Assembly: GCA_963580285.1 (NCBI GenBank)
Contig: OY757010.1
Coordinates: 61,464,406-61,528,405, forward strand
DNA: 64,000 bases
Reading direction: 5' to 3'
From: Lucinisca nassula
Lineage: Eukaryota; Mollusca; Bivalvia; Lucinida; Lucinidae
This document shows, piece by piece, positions 11,451-23,300 of the stretch. Positions within the stretch are counted from its first letter, which is position 1; each line of letters opens with the position of its first letter. The notes beneath the pieces are model-generated. The model saw only the letters and a program-made list of their open reading frames with translations. It was not told the DNA's origin and ran no database searches. Position numbers and translations under genes: made by a program.

Positions 11451-12858
11451 TAGAATACGGAAATCATCCACCTTGTGTTTAATATACAGGAAATATTTTC
11501 CAAAGTCTTGCAAATCCGATAAAGAAATGAATGCGTACGAGATTTGTTTATGGTTCCTCAATACATTTGCAAAAGAAAAATATAGGTGTCAGATTTGCAT
11601 GTTATTTTTTCCCAAAATATGATCCAGATTACCTTTTAGAATGGCTGTCCCAGAAGAAGAGGGTTTGGAGGTACCAACGGTTATTACAACAAGTACTTTC
11701 TTGTATTGGCAACATCTCTGTGCCTTTGAAAATAAATGCAATTCTGTATTTTTCACTTTTACCAGGACAAAAATGAAACCGCCTTCTTGACTTTTTAAAA
11801 GTTACTAAAACAGCTGCAGTTCAATAGTTCACATCAAATACTAGCGATTCGGACAAAGCTTTCTATCAAAAAGGCTACCTGGTTCGAAAACCAGAAAATT
11901 TTTGACATGTTTTTCTTCATGGGCGCCGCCATCTTCCTTTTTTTGCGGTAAATCTGAAATGCTCAGATTTCATCAATTATGCCTTCCACATTTTATTTTG
12001 CCCATCATCAATGAATATACCGCGACAATTCAGCTATGTAACCTTCTTCCTGCATATAGCATTATGACATCACCTATCTTGGAAGCATGTCATCACTAAT
12101 AAATTATTGCAGCTATCAAATTGAAGAGATATCCATCTTGCCAAGAAAAAACATATTCATACGCCTTGGAACTAATTTCCCAAAAATAACAATAGTACAC
12201 CATTGTTTTTAATTTAAAACATAATATTCATATTTGAAACTGTCTTGCAACTTATTTCACGTACTTTCCAACATGATGTGTCGTTAATTTATGAATAGAA
12301 TGCATTCATTTTCGAACTAGTTTATATGTTTAACATTTTCCGGTTTGTGTTGTTCGGCCCAGCTACAAGTAAACAAAGTGACAAAAATGAAATTTTTGAT
12401 ACTTTTTTCATCAAAATATCTTAATGGCATTGGGCTTCTATGAGTTTTTACCAGCCTACACATTGGTAAGTAGGTGACACAACATATCATTAATTGGATT
12501 AGATAAATATAATCTTTGTGTCCTGTCCAAAAATCAGTTATTTGTTTATGGTGGCTCATGTGAACCAATGTAACAAATCAATGGGTAAAAATCATGTCTA
12601 TACCATTGCAGTTATTGGCAGTGATCAGAAGCATTTTTAAACAAAGTTTCTGGTGCTGAACAGACTGCTTTCCGTCCTTCAGTTCAGATATGGGGATAAA
12701 CTGTTGGCTTATCTTAATTTCAATTTTTTGTTTTTGATTTATCCCGTATCAAAGCACCCATCCTGTAAACACAATCAGTAACACAGTGAAACTTTGGTGC
12801 AGTGATTGCATAAATTGTTATAAATTTCATGAATGAAATATATAAAATGAAGTACTAG
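11451..12858. other. No recognised gene or repeat
   Basis: A+T-rich sequence. Frames of 65-83 codons (for example 11531-11776 plus, 12317-12568 minus) have no domain and no splice context that I trust. Confidence 0.4.
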
Positions 12859-13129
12859 TGCACCTATCAGTGTTTTCCCCGAAAGGGGGAGTTGCGGGAT
12901 CACACAGGTGAATTAGACTTTTTAAAAATATTCCTGTCTAATTCCCCTGTCAGGGAGCTGGGAATGTTGTCCAATCTCCCATGCAATTGCTGTGATCAGC
13001 TGTCTAAATTCCCCAGTATTGGGCACAAATAATTTTTAAGAAAAGCATCAAAACCTGCCATTTGATAGAACTGGACTAGTTTGTTATCCTTGTGTGACTT
13101 TTTGCAACTTTTTGCAGCAACAGAATTCA

Positions 13130-13510
13130 GCCTGGTGTTGCGCTGGTGGGTTGGGAGGCCTTCATGCGGACTGAACGGGTTGTTTGTCTGGGTCGCGACG
13201 GAAGTGGGGGCGGGGATTGTGGCCACGTGGGATCGATTTGGGCCCCCAAGTGGAAACATTCCACTGACCGTTCCAAGGCGGCTCTTCTGTGGCGATTTAT
13301 TTATGTTGTTGTTTGTTACTTACTGTGTGTGTCGCTTGTGTCTTTGGTTTTGGATGGCCATATGGCCATTTTGTGGGAAAGTGACTGTCCTTGTGGCCTT
13401 CCTTTGTTTGGGTTTCCGTTGTGGTCTGGTCGCTTGGTGTTTGTATTTCTTTCCCTTTGATGTCTTTTATGGGTGGAGTAAGTTAATTGTATCAATTCCT
13501 GATCTTCCTC
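13130..13510 (-). repeat. Repeat family B, inverted partial copy
   Basis: Complement of the B order: GGAGGCCTTCATGCGG-type segment first, then the ACGTGG box, the TTCCAAGGCGGCTCTTCTGT segment, GGCCATATGGCCATTTTGTG, and TATCAATTCCTGATC at its end. The 147- and 104-codon frames crossing it arise from the repeat and are not conserved in other copies. Confidence 0.7.
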
Positions 13511-13784
13511 TCAAGTGGTTGTAGGGAGAATAGGAGATGCATAGAAGGACACAGAAATAAACAAAAAATGCCTCTACACTTTCTCTTCTCTACCATATTC
13601 TATCTGTTCCCTACACTGCATGCTGTAGTACTAGCCTACCTTACAACTTCTAACACCTAACCTACACGGGTCATATCAACCTACCATGTAAACCTACAAA
13701 CCCACAACTTCATTTCGTTCTTTCTTCTTTCTTTCTATCTTTCTTTCTTCCAATTTGGCCTTACCCAGAAGGGTACACTGACCC

Positions 13785-14066
13785 GGGACATAGACGGTGT
13801 ATATTACATACACTCCAGTTTTGCAGGATGAAAGCCTTCACAGTATTCATGTAATTTTATACGAAGGGTTCTGTAACATGCACAGGGAATGTTCCTCCAT
13901 TGACAGGAGGCTCCAGTTTACGTCCCGATCCAAAGGATTACTTTATGACTTCATCCTTACAAATGATGTCAATCGAGTGTGTTGGTAAACCGAAATTTTA
14001 TCATCGCTGCCGGGGATTGAACCAGGGCCTCTAACATCAGAGGCAATCACGGCCCTACTTAAAAAA
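13785..14066 (-). mobile_element. SINE-D, decayed copy
   Basis: Shares with 63328-63621 the blocks GTGTATATTACATACACTCC, TTTTGCAGGATGAAAGCC, ACGTCCCGATCC-AAAGGA and CCGAAATTTTATC. The tRNA-like head lies at the right (minus-strand 5') end, around 14010-14066, with a mutated B box (GGATTGAACCAGG on the plus strand). Confidence 0.65.
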
Positions 14067-14455
14067 ATGCGGATATTGGCTAAACGACCCACGGGCCAAA
14101 TGACCCACCGGTGAAATGACTCATATGGGCAACTAATCCTCGTAGAATGGTCCTCTTTTCTCTACCTATGTATGATAACATCGAGGGCAGTTTACAAGCC
14201 TCAGGGCGAAATGACTCACGGCCAAACAAAACTCGGATTCTTCCCGAAAGTCAAGGACAACTCGACACTGTCTGTAAAGTTTTGAGGCATGTTATTCAAA
14301 TGATAAGCGGACGTTCTTGGCCCTAGAAATTTGACTTCGAAATCACCCAAGCTGTTTTCGCCCGATACATTTTGGTCCTACTAGTAGTTGCTTTTGGTCA
14401 CCAATATGCCTAGATGTTTTGGTCATGAGAGGCAAAATCGTCAAGAAGAATAGAG

Positions 14456-15105
14456 ATGAAGGCAATGATCAGGAATCGATACAATCAACCCACAGCTCCC
14501 ATCAGAGACACCATTGGAAAAGAAACACAAACATTAAGCAAACAGACTCTTATGGAAACATCAATAGCGGAAAGCCCAAAGGACAGTTATTTTCCCACAA
14601 AATGGCCAATTGGCTATCCAAAACAAAATAATATAAGCGATATAAACATTCAAAGACAACCCATAACAAAAACAAACCGCGACAGAAGAACCGCCTTGGA
14701 ACGGTCAGTGAAACGAATTCCACTGGGGGTGGCTTAAATCGATTTTACGTGGCCACAGTCCTCGTCCTTACTTCCGTCGCTATCAAGACAAATAATTTGT
14801 TCAGACCGCATGAAGGCCTCCGAACTCAGCAGTGCAATAACTCCGTGAACACAAAAATCAAACAACCACAAAGATGAAACAACGGTGAGTAATCGACAGC
14901 AAGAAACCACTGAAATGCTGGAGCAAAAGAAAACCAAGAGTTAGGCTACGATGGGACCGACCAGAGACAGAACATCAGGCACCAACCAACATTACATAGA
15001 ATTAGAGTCTCTCGAACTCCCAGTAAGCCTGGAATCTGAGGCCTGACCCACCGGCGTGCAAATAAAGAGGGATGCAAAGTTGTTAACCATGATTAGGTTA
15101 ACTAC
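14456..15105 (+). repeat. Repeat family B, near-complete copy
   Basis: About 650 bp, colinear with 7574-8220: GAAGGCAATGATCAGGAATC, CAACCCACAGCTCCCATCAG, AAATGGCCAATTGGCTATCC, GAACCGCCTTGGAACGGTCA, ACGTGGCCACAGTCCTCG, GAAACCACTGAAATGCTGGA, CAGGCACCAACCAACATTA, GCCTGACCCACCGGCGTGCA, then CCATGATTAGG. No target duplication was identified. Non-coding. Confidence 0.72.
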
Positions 15106-15495
15106 CATGCATGCAGTCCGTCGTATAACATTTATGTTGTACCCAATCTCTTTTATATCGAGGAATGATTTTACGAAAGAGGGTGCAGAAGCAATTGCGA
15201 TTATATATTTTTCTGAATTTATATACCAAGTCACCATAAATTTCGGGTTATGACAGATCTTGTTGCAGAAGAGAATAAAGTCTAACATTTAATGTTGAAA
15301 CCAAATCTTAGAGGTGCCAACTCTTATAAGTCAGTTTTGATACCAAACTCACTAATTCTGTATTTTTTCACGCTTTTCTCACTGCCACGGACGATTGGCG
15401 AAATTCTACTCAATTCACGCCGTGCACGTGCAGTCAATATCGATGATACTCACTTCATTTTTGTGGTACATATCAATTAAAATCATAGTTCAAAG

Positions 15496-16376
15496 ATGGG
15501 GCGCCGTCCTGTGCTGACGTTAGACCAGCGTAATATGGCTATTGGAATACTTATTGGAAAAGTAAGGAGGTTGCAGAACATTTTTGTGTCAGTGAAAGTG
15601 CCATATCAAGATGCAGGTCAAAGTTCTGTCAAACTGGAACCGTCAAAGACAGACCACACTCTGGTAGACTGCGTAAAACATCACGACCTGTGGACAATTA
15701 TATCGTGACGTCATCTCGATGTAATCGGTTTCTCAGCAGTACCAGAATCTCCGGTATGGTTCAGAATGCAACTGGAACGCGAATTTGCGGTAGGAGTGTG
15801 AGGAATAGACAAAGTAGTGCCCGGTTACGTAGACGTCGACCATAGGAGTTCCATCGACGCGGGATCACAGACTCGTTAGACTCAGGCAAGGGCACATCGT
15901 CGTAGGACAAAGCGGTGGTGGAACCAAGTTGTGTTCACGGACGAATCCCGTTTCCATTTGAAATTTGCTGGCGGAAAAGTACGTGTTTGGAATCGAGATG
16001 TTGAGAGGATGGACCCTGCTAACTTCATTCAACATGACCGTACGTTTTGGTGGCGGCATCGTTATGGTTTGGGGCGGATTTTCGCATCGGGCTAAAACAG
16101 AGTTACTTTTCACGGAAACTTGAATGCCGTCCGATACTGTGATGAAATTGTTTGGCCTATGTTACAGCTTTTCTTACGTCAAGAACACGCCACGATTTAT
16201 CAGCTGGATAACGCTCGCCCCCATGTTGCACGTCATGCAATGGACTTTCTGCTGGCAAATAATGTGAATGTGCAAGATCACCGGATCTTTCGCCTATTGA
16301 ACACCTCTGGGATCATCTGGGAAGACGTTCCGATACAGAACGCGAACACCAAAGTTTTCTGTTACCCATATCATTG
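15496..16376 (+). pseudogene. Tc1-like transposase pseudogene
   Basis: Starts with MGRRPVLTLDQRNMAIGIL, a typical Tc1 helix-turn-helix opening, then shifts frame near 15563 into EVAEHFCVSESAIS and TGTVKDRPHSGRLRKT, the linker with its GRPR-type motif. Further on, WWNQVVFTDESRF carries the first catalytic Asp (15940-15942), and YQLDNARPHVARHAMDFLL the second (16207-16209), both in one frame. The SPDLSPIEHLWD block with the catalytic Glu (16299-16301) is in another frame, with a ~10-bp loss between second Asp and Glu. All three residues of the DDE triad are thus still visible but the reading frame is broken several times (also around 15710-15860 and 16020-16110). No terminal inverted repeats were recognised around it. 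Confidence 0.88.
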
Positions 16377-17258
16377 AAAAGTCCATTGTCTAGAAATGAC
16401 CGCTACCGTTTTTCTGCACACAGTCGGTAAATGACGTCATCGGATACCAGCAATTTTGTTTTAGGACGTAACATACACCTGTTGGATGTCATTGTTTTAT
16501 TTTAATGGGGCGGTTTTCTTTCATAAAAATTGTTTGGAGCCGGTAAAAATATTTTTCTCAGTAGCTAAACAGTTGCGCGCCTTGTGTTACGCACGATTTA
16601 TTTTCATGTTATTTAGCAGCGTACAGTGTGTTTACACAAATGCAAGTGTTAGCGCGTTCGCTTTTGTTTTAGCGCGAAAATATTTGGGCAAAGCATGAGT
16701 TTTCCGGGATAAAAAAAAAAAAAAAAAAAAAAACACTGGCAATCACGAGACAGTAGAGTAGTGCGTTTTTATTATGCTTACATCTACAGTTAGATAGGAG
16801 GATTTTAACACCTTTGTGTGTAATACATTATATAAGATCCAAAATATTTGGAAAATGCTGGACGATCTTTTACTGTCGCCAGTTGGGCGACCGACAGATT
16901 TTTTTTTTTTTGTTTGGCGTCCAGCCGATTTTTCAGTTGCTATGGGCGACTGTTAGTCTATCCCTGATGGCGGAAACAGCGGTCAGGAATCAGGTTTTCT
17001 GCGTCGACCAATCAGATTACTTTCATTTTAGTACTTACCTTGGGATATGTTCAAACAACATGACATGCGCAGAGAACGTTTACCTTTTAGCAGAAACACG
17101 ATTTATATTTAGTCTACTGTATAATTTCCTGACCACGGGCTGTAATGCGTGTCGAATTTCCCGCCCATGGAAGCACATTGGCGGTCTAATTCCCGGGTAC
17201 AGGAATATTTTTCGTGTCGAATCCCCTTGGTATGCACCCCTCCCCTACACCCCACCCT
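16377..17258. other. Non-coding stretch with a 23-bp poly(A) tract
   Basis: A run of 23 A residues at 16711-16733 follows TTTTCCGGGAT and might be the tail of an unrecognised retroposon; no flanking duplication was found. The 153-codon frame at 16814-17275 has no domain and includes the right inverted end of the 12859-17283 pair. Confidence 0.4.
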
Positions 17259-17283
17259 CTCGGGGAAAACACTGATAGATGCA

Positions 17284-17918
17284 TAAAAGCATCAACGAAG
17301 GGCAATCATTTTCCAAGTTAAATGCAAGAGATTTCAACACCTCAACCCAATCAATGAGCTTGTTGCCAGATGGGTAGAACTGGTCATTTTTGGCTACCAT
17401 ACACTGAATTTAAAATAGTACCGGTGAGATAATTACATTTTTTTCAATTTTTTGGAATCATTAATTTTCAGTACTATTTAGGTATTTTACTTGAAATTCC
17501 TCTGTTGCAGTACCTAAAGGCAAACTTGAGCCACATTTCTATGATAGTATTTTACACATTGTGGTTCTGTGGATTGAGATATCATTTTTTTGCAAAACCA
17601 AGGAAAAATGCAATAAATTACTAAAATTGTGACTTTCGAATAAAAATCTTTGGCTTTCATATTCTTACATTTACATGGACTACCATCTGATGAAAAATCT
17701 TTTCGGGTAATTATTTGCAAATATGATTTTTTCCGTACCTCAAATGTAGTGAAATAACTGTATTGAGGAACCTTAATCAAATTTGAGTATTTACAGTATT
17801 TTAACAAAATTGTTTGATTTACTTACCTATTGCATTCCCGTTTCTCTTGATATTATGAGTATTTCTTTTAACCGTTCTAAGTTTTCAAGCCGCCTTAAAT
17901 TAAGACTTTTTCATGTCT
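17284..17918. other. No recognised gene or repeat
   Basis: A+T-rich, without repeats matching the families defined elsewhere. A 97-codon minus frame (17514-17807) has no recognisable features. Confidence 0.4.
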
Positions 17919-17930
17919 ACTACTTTTTGC

Positions 17931-18230
17931 CCGACCCCGCCCATTTGGGCTTGAAGAAATAGATTGGCTGCATGATGCTTCCACGCAGAGCTGAAACCGT
18001 CCGCACACTATTACTGGTAAACCGCTTAGAGGATCTAAGCCTGTCCAGGAACCGCGGTGCGAGTCGGGCCGTCCATGCTTATAAACCCTATTGGTTTCAT
18101 TGGGCGACAGGGCTTGAGATGTCATTTCATCTCAACGTCGGGTAAAAGTCCCACAAAATAGGAAGCAACGTCTCCAAAATGACATATACTGTTTTGACGG
18201 GGACGTTAAACCTCAAATCAAACAAATCAA
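17931..18230 (+). mobile_element. SINE-C, full length
   Basis: 300 bp between perfect 12-bp duplications ACTACTTTTTGC (17919-17930 and 18231-18242). Begins CCGACCCCGCCCATTTGGGC and ends GTTAAACCTCAAATCAAACA plus AATCAA. No clear pol III A and B boxes were found in the 5' region, so the head may not be a tRNA; the retroposon nature rests on the tail and the duplication. Confidence 0.92.
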
Positions 18231-18242
18231 ACTACTTTTTGC

Positions 18243-18489
18243 ACTTTTTTGTTCTCTGTCTCTCTTTTCCAGTTTTACTGATAGTCAGTTTTACTCTGGC
18301 TTGAAAATATGAAACTGAGCATCAGTCTACCTCAAGTTCAGGATCAGAGCAGTTTTTGAGAGGTCATTACAATGTAAACAGTTTATGAAGTTGAACTGCT
18401 CAGCGTTCTTGCCAGACTGTGACGTATTTCAGTTCAAGCTCACAAAGTTTTTACAAGATTCCAGTGAATACATTTGTTGAATATTTATC
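18243..18489. other. No recognised feature
   Basis: Sequence between two opposed SINE-C copies; contains TTTGCACTTTTTTG immediately after the duplication and nothing else notable. Confidence 0.4.
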
Positions 18490-18502
18490 GTGATTTGTCT
18501 GT

Positions 18503-18808
18503 TTTTGTTTTTGTTTGATTTGAGGTTTAACGTCCCCGTCAACACTGTAAAGGTCATTTTGGAGACGTTGCTTCCAATTTTGTGGGACTTTTACCCGACA
18601 TGGAGATGAAATGACATCTCAAGCCCTGTCGCCCAATATTACCAATATGGTTTATTAGCATGGACGGTCCACCTCGCACCGCGGTTCCTGAACAGGCTTA
18701 AATCCTCTAAGTGGTTTACCAGTACTAGTGTGCGGGCCGAATTCAGCTCTGCGTGGAAGCATCATGCAGCCCATATATTTCTTCAAGCCCCCATGGGCGG
18801 GGGCAAAT
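18503..18808 (-). mobile_element. SINE-C, full length, minus orientation
   Basis: 306 bp between perfect 13-bp duplications GTGATTTGTCTGT (18490-18502 and 18809-18821). Faces the plus-strand copy at 17931-18230, 272 bp away, so the two could fold into a ~300-bp hairpin if transcribed together. Confidence 0.92.
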
Positions 18809-18844
18809 GTGATTTGTCTGTATGTGATACATATGAGAAACACG

Positions 18845-19150
18845 GGGGTGGTTGGGTGAGGCAAATATGTCGTGTATCTTATGTCACTGGGGCGGCTAGC
18901 TGATGTTGGTTTACAGATGGGCAAGGCCTACTGTCCTTGCATTTTTTGTCAGCTTCCACACTTCCACCCATATTCGTCTTTCTCCCTTGCCCCCACTTTA
19001 ATCTCCAATCTCTTTTTTCCCTTTCTGTGGGAGATGGCACAGAATGACCCACAAAGCCCGATAACCCTTTCTAGGCGGGAAACCCCTAAAAGGATATCCT
19101 GGCAATCAGCACAGACCCAGATCAGACGCCGCATAACTGTTTGCCAACAG
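18845..19150. repeat. Repeat family E plus decayed hairpin element
   Basis: Second copy of the family described at 8410-8660, including GTGAGGCAAATATG, CGTGTATCTTATGTCACTGG and the CTTTCTCCCT block. Followed by CAGACCCAGATCAGACGCCG, one arm of the hairpin family. Confidence 0.5.
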
Positions 19151-19289
19151 GATTGTCAAAAAAAAAAGAAATATATATATATATAGGCCTGAAACCTCTT
19201 AAATGACAAATGGACCCCCCAACATAATCAATCAACCTCTTATAGTCTGTGTGGAGCAATTGGAGAACGCAAACTGGATTGAATATGAC

Positions 19290-19400
19290 AATTTAGAAAA
19301 CACGCCTATACAAATACAGTTTAAATGTTATCGCCGAAAAAGCAAACATTTAAAGAAGAAAATTGCGATATTTAATTTTTATTTCTGCTCTAAACATGTA
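19290..19400. mobile_element. MITE-1 half copy
   Basis: Contains AAAACACGCCTATACAAATA, a GTTATCGCCGAAAAAGCAAA segment and TTATTTCTGCTCTAAA, the left half of MITE-1, then stops. A second fragment of the same half, inverted in part, may lie at about 19730-19800 (TTTTTTTCGGCGAAATTTTC). Confidence 0.6.
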
Positions 19401-19440
19401 CTGACCGGAAATAGAAACTATACACTTTTAAATTGTCTTG

Positions 19441-20141
19441 CCTGACAAAACAAGAGGATAATTCAATTAAACGTTACAAAGTAAGGATTTGACTAACTAC
19501 TGACATGAATCTTGTAACAATTTAAAGAAAAGCTGGCGTTCAAAATAATTTTTTTTTTTTTTTTGGTGGGGGGGGGGGGGGGGGGGGGGGAGGGGGGAAT
19601 GTAAAAAGTGCATTTTTCACACAAATCTGTTTGTAATCTAATTTTGACTTGAACATTTGTGCGTTTAGGTAATAAGTTAAAAGCAAGGAATAAAAAAATA
19701 AAATAACATCTAAAAATTATCGAGAAACAAACATTTTATTGAAATCTCAAAACCTGTTTTTTTTTCGGCGAAATTTTCAAAATGATGTTTCAAGTCAAAA
19801 ATCGACCAAAAAAAAAAAAGCCATCAATCGTACAATCGTATCATCTCCAGCTGTGTCTTAAATATTGATTAAAACAAAGACCGCAATCAGAAATGCTACA
19901 CTTTTCGCACACTTCCGATGGTTTGGTCCAATATTTAAAGGTCGATAACATTTCAACCATTTTGAAAATGCTCATTTTGTAAACAATATTCCCAACGTTA
20001 GATGATGAGTGATAACTGATAAAAATGGGTATCACATTCGCGACACAAAATGTTTGACTCAATGGAAACTTCAACAGCAAGATTTGGACCCCTGCTTTGT
20101 TTGTACCTGTGGCTTTACCCGTTAAATCGTAGCTATCATTA
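19441..20141. other. Non-coding left flank of the giant element, with T and G homopolymers
   Basis: A ~16-T run is followed by GGT and then 23 consecutive G residues (19568-19590), A and six more G. The tract could form a G-quadruplex and is prone to sequencing error. The rest shows no gene; the 79-codon minus frame at 19841-20080 is unremarkable. Confidence 0.5.
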
Positions 20142-20150
20142 ACATTTTAT
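20142..20150. repeat. 9-bp target-site duplication, left copy
   Basis: ACATTTTAT immediately outside the first base of the left terminal inverted repeat. The same nine bases lie immediately outside the right end (47019-47027). Confidence 0.88.
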
Positions 20151-20301
20151 AGTTGTGTGAAGTTGGCTCTGCAATCGCCCATCTGCATTCAGCTCTGCAT
20201 AAGACTTAACAGGATTCCCTTAATGTAACAGGATTCCTGTTAAGTCTAACCCAGAGCTCGACCTAGCTCGACATAGCTCTGCATAAACTTTCAATTCGGC
20301 A
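20151..20301 (+). repeat. Left terminal inverted repeat, 151 bp perfect
   Basis: Unique-looking outer ~95 bp, including GCAATCGCCCATCTGCATTC, precede the first satellite monomer at ~20250. The first difference from the right end is at 20302 (T against G). An internal inverted pair sits at 20204-20245. Confidence 0.9.
20204..20245. promoter_or_regulatory. Subterminal hairpin, left
   Basis: ACTTAACAGGATTCC and GGATTCCTGTTAAGT form a 15-bp stem with one mismatched position and a 12-nt loop. It begins 53 bp from the element end, exactly as the right-hand counterpart does. A transposase-binding or folding role is inference from position and symmetry. Confidence 0.5.
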
Positions 20302-23300
20302 TTCTTATGCAGAGCTCGACATAGCTCGACGTAGCTCTGCATACAACTTTCAATGTGCCATTCTTATGCAGAGCTCGACATAGATCGACGTAGCTCTGCA
20401 TACAACTTTCAATGTGCCAGTCTTATGCAGAGCTCGACATAGCAGAGCTCGACCTAGCGTATTGCAGAGCTCGACCTAGCTCGACATAGCTCTGCAAACA
20501 ACTTTCAATTCGCAAGTCTTATGCAGAGCTCGACATAGCTCGACGTAGCTCTGCATACTACTTTCAATGTGCCATACTTATGCAGAGCTCGACATAGCTC
20601 GACGTAGCTCTGCATGCAACTTTCAATGTGCCAATTTAGTGCAGAGCTCTGCAATCGCCTTAGGTCTGCATAATCTTAGAAATCATCACATCAATGCACA
20701 GCTCTGCGCTCGACATAGCTCGACGTAGCTCTGCATACAATTTTCAATTCGCCAGTCTTATGCAGAGCTCGACATAGCTCGACGTAGCTCTGCATACATT
20801 TTTCAATGTGCCAGTCTTATGCAGACCTCGACATAGCAGAGCTCGACCTAGCGAATTGCAGAGCTCGACCTAGCTAGACACAGCTCTGCATAAAACTTTC
20901 AATGTGCCAGTCTTATGCAGAGCTCGACATAGCTCGACGTAACTCTGCATAGCTCTGCATACAACTTTCAATGTGCCAGACTTATGCAGAGCTCGACCTA
21001 GCTCGACATAGCTCTGCAAACAACTTTCAATTCGCCAGTCTTATGCAGAGCTGGACATAGCTCGACGAAGCTCTGCGTATTGCTTTCAATGTACCAGTCT
21101 TATGCAGAGCTCGAAATAGCTCGACGTAGCTCTGCATAAATATTTCAATGTGTCATACTTATGCAGAGCTCGACATAGCTCGACGTAGCTCTGCATACAA
21201 CTTTCAATGTGCCATTCTTATGCAGAGCTCGACATAGATCGACGTAGCTCTGCATACAACTTTCAATGTGTTAGTCTTATGCAAAGCTCGACATAGCAGA
21301 GCTCGACCTAGCGTATTGCAGAGCTCGACTTAGCTCGACATAGCTCTGCAAACAACTTTCAATTCACCAGTCTTATGCAGAGCTCGACATAGCTCGACGT
21401 AGCTCTGCATACTACTTTCAATGTGCCAGTCTTATGCAGAGCTCGACATAGCTCGACGTAGCTCTGCATACAACTTTCAATGTGCCAGTTTAGTGCAGAG
21501 CTCTGCAATCGCCTTAGGTCTGCATAATCTTAGAAATCATCACATCAATGCACAGCTCTGCGCTCGACATAGCTCGACGTAGCTCTGCATACAATTTTCA
21601 ATTCGCCAGTCTTATGCAGAGCTCGACATAGCTCGACGAAGCTCTGCATATATTTTTCAATGTGCCAGTCTTATGCAGACCTCGACATAGCAGAGCTCGA
21701 CCTAGCGATTTGCAGAGCTCGACCTAGCTCGACACAGCTCTGCATAAAACTTTCAATGTGCCAGTCTTATGCAGAGCTCGACACAGCTCGACGTACTCTG
21801 CATAGCTCTGCATACAACTTTCAATGTGCCAGACTTATGCAGAGCTCGACCTAGCTCGACATAGCTCTGCAAACAACTTTCAATTCGCCAGTCTTATGCA
21901 GAGCTCGACATAGCTCGACGTAGCTCTGCATACTACTTTCAATGTACCAGTCTTATGCAGAGCTCGACATAGCTCGACGTAGCTCTGCATACATATTTCA
22001 ATGTGTAATACTTATGCAGAGCTCGACATAGCTCGACGTAGCTCTGCATACAACTTTCAATGTGCCATTCTTATGCAGAGCTCGACATAGATCGACGTAG
22101 CTCTGAATACAACTTTCAATGTGCCAGTCTTATGCAGAGCTCGACATAGCAGAGATCGAGCTGTTGTATTGCAGAGCTCGACCTAGCTCGACATAGCTCT
22201 GCAAACAACTTTCAATTCGCCAGTCTTATGCAGAGCTCGACATAGCTCGACGTAGCTCTGCATACTACTTTTAATGTGCCAGTCTTATGCAGAGCTCGAC
22301 ATTGCTCGACGTAGCTCTGCATAAATATTTCAATCTGCCATACTTATGCAGAGCTCGACATAGCTCGACGTAGCTCTGCATACAAATTTCAATGTGCCAG
22401 TTTAGTGCAGAGCTCTGCAATCGCCTTAGGTCTGCATAATCTTAGAAATCATCACATCAATGCACAGCTCTGCGCTCGACATAGCTCGACGTAGCTCTGC
22501 ATACATTTTTCAATGTGCCAGTCTTATGCAGAGCTCGACATAGCTCGACGTAGCTCTGCATACATTTTTCAATGTGCCAGTCTTATGCAGACCTTGACAT
22601 AGCAGAGCTCGACCTAGCGAATTGCAGAGCTCGACCTAGCTCGACACAGCTCTGCATAAAACTTTCAATGTGCCAGTCTTATGCAGAGCTCGACACAGCT
22701 CGACGTAACTCTGCATAGCTCTGCATACAACTTTCAATGTGCCAGACTTATGCAGAGCTCGACCTAGCTCGACATAGCTCTGCAAACAACTTTCAATTCG
22801 CCATTCTTATGCAGAGCTCGACATAGCTCGACGTAGCTCTGCATACTACTTTCAATGTACCAGTCTTATGCAGAGCTCGACATAGCTCGACGTAGCTCTG
22901 CATACATATTTCAATGTGTAATACTTATGCAGAGCTCGACATAGCTCGACGTAGCTCTGCATACAATTTTCAATGTGCCATTCTTATGCAGAGCTCGACA
23001 TAGATCGACGTAGCTCTGCATACAACTTTCAATGTGCCAGTCTTATGCAGAGATCGACATAGCAGAGCTCGACCTAGCGTATTGCAGAGCTCGACCTAGC
23101 TCGACATAGCTCTGCAAACAACTTTCAATTCGCCAGTCTTATGCAGAGCTCGACATAGCTCGACGTAGCTCTGCATACTACTTTCAATGTGCCAGTCTTA
23201 TGCAGAGCTCGACATAGCTCGACGTAGCTCTGCATAAATATTTCAATCTGCCATACTTATGCAGAGCTCGACATAGCTCGACGTAGCTTTGCATACAACT

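Larger units (their letters stand above)
12859..17283. mobile_element. Possible 4.4-kb composite element bounded by a 29-bp inverted pair
   Basis: Left end TGCACCTATCAGTGTTTTCC (12859-12887 in full) and right end, complemented, TGCATCTATCAGTGTTTTCC match over 29 bp with two differences; subterminal AAAATATTCCTGT and AATTAGAC segments are also shared in inverted order. The interior holds repeat B in both orientations, SINE-D and a Tc1-like pseudogene, so if it is one element it has been heavily invaded. No target duplication could be identified outside the pair. Two independent opposite copies of one repeat are a plausible alternative. The CAGTGTTTTCC start recalls hAT-type ends, but the extra 8 bp of match outside it argues against a simple hAT border. 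Confidence 0.35.

Noticed and set aside
13081..13524. 147-codon frame as a membrane protein gene
   Set aside because: It lies on the antisense of repeat B and is not open in other B copies.
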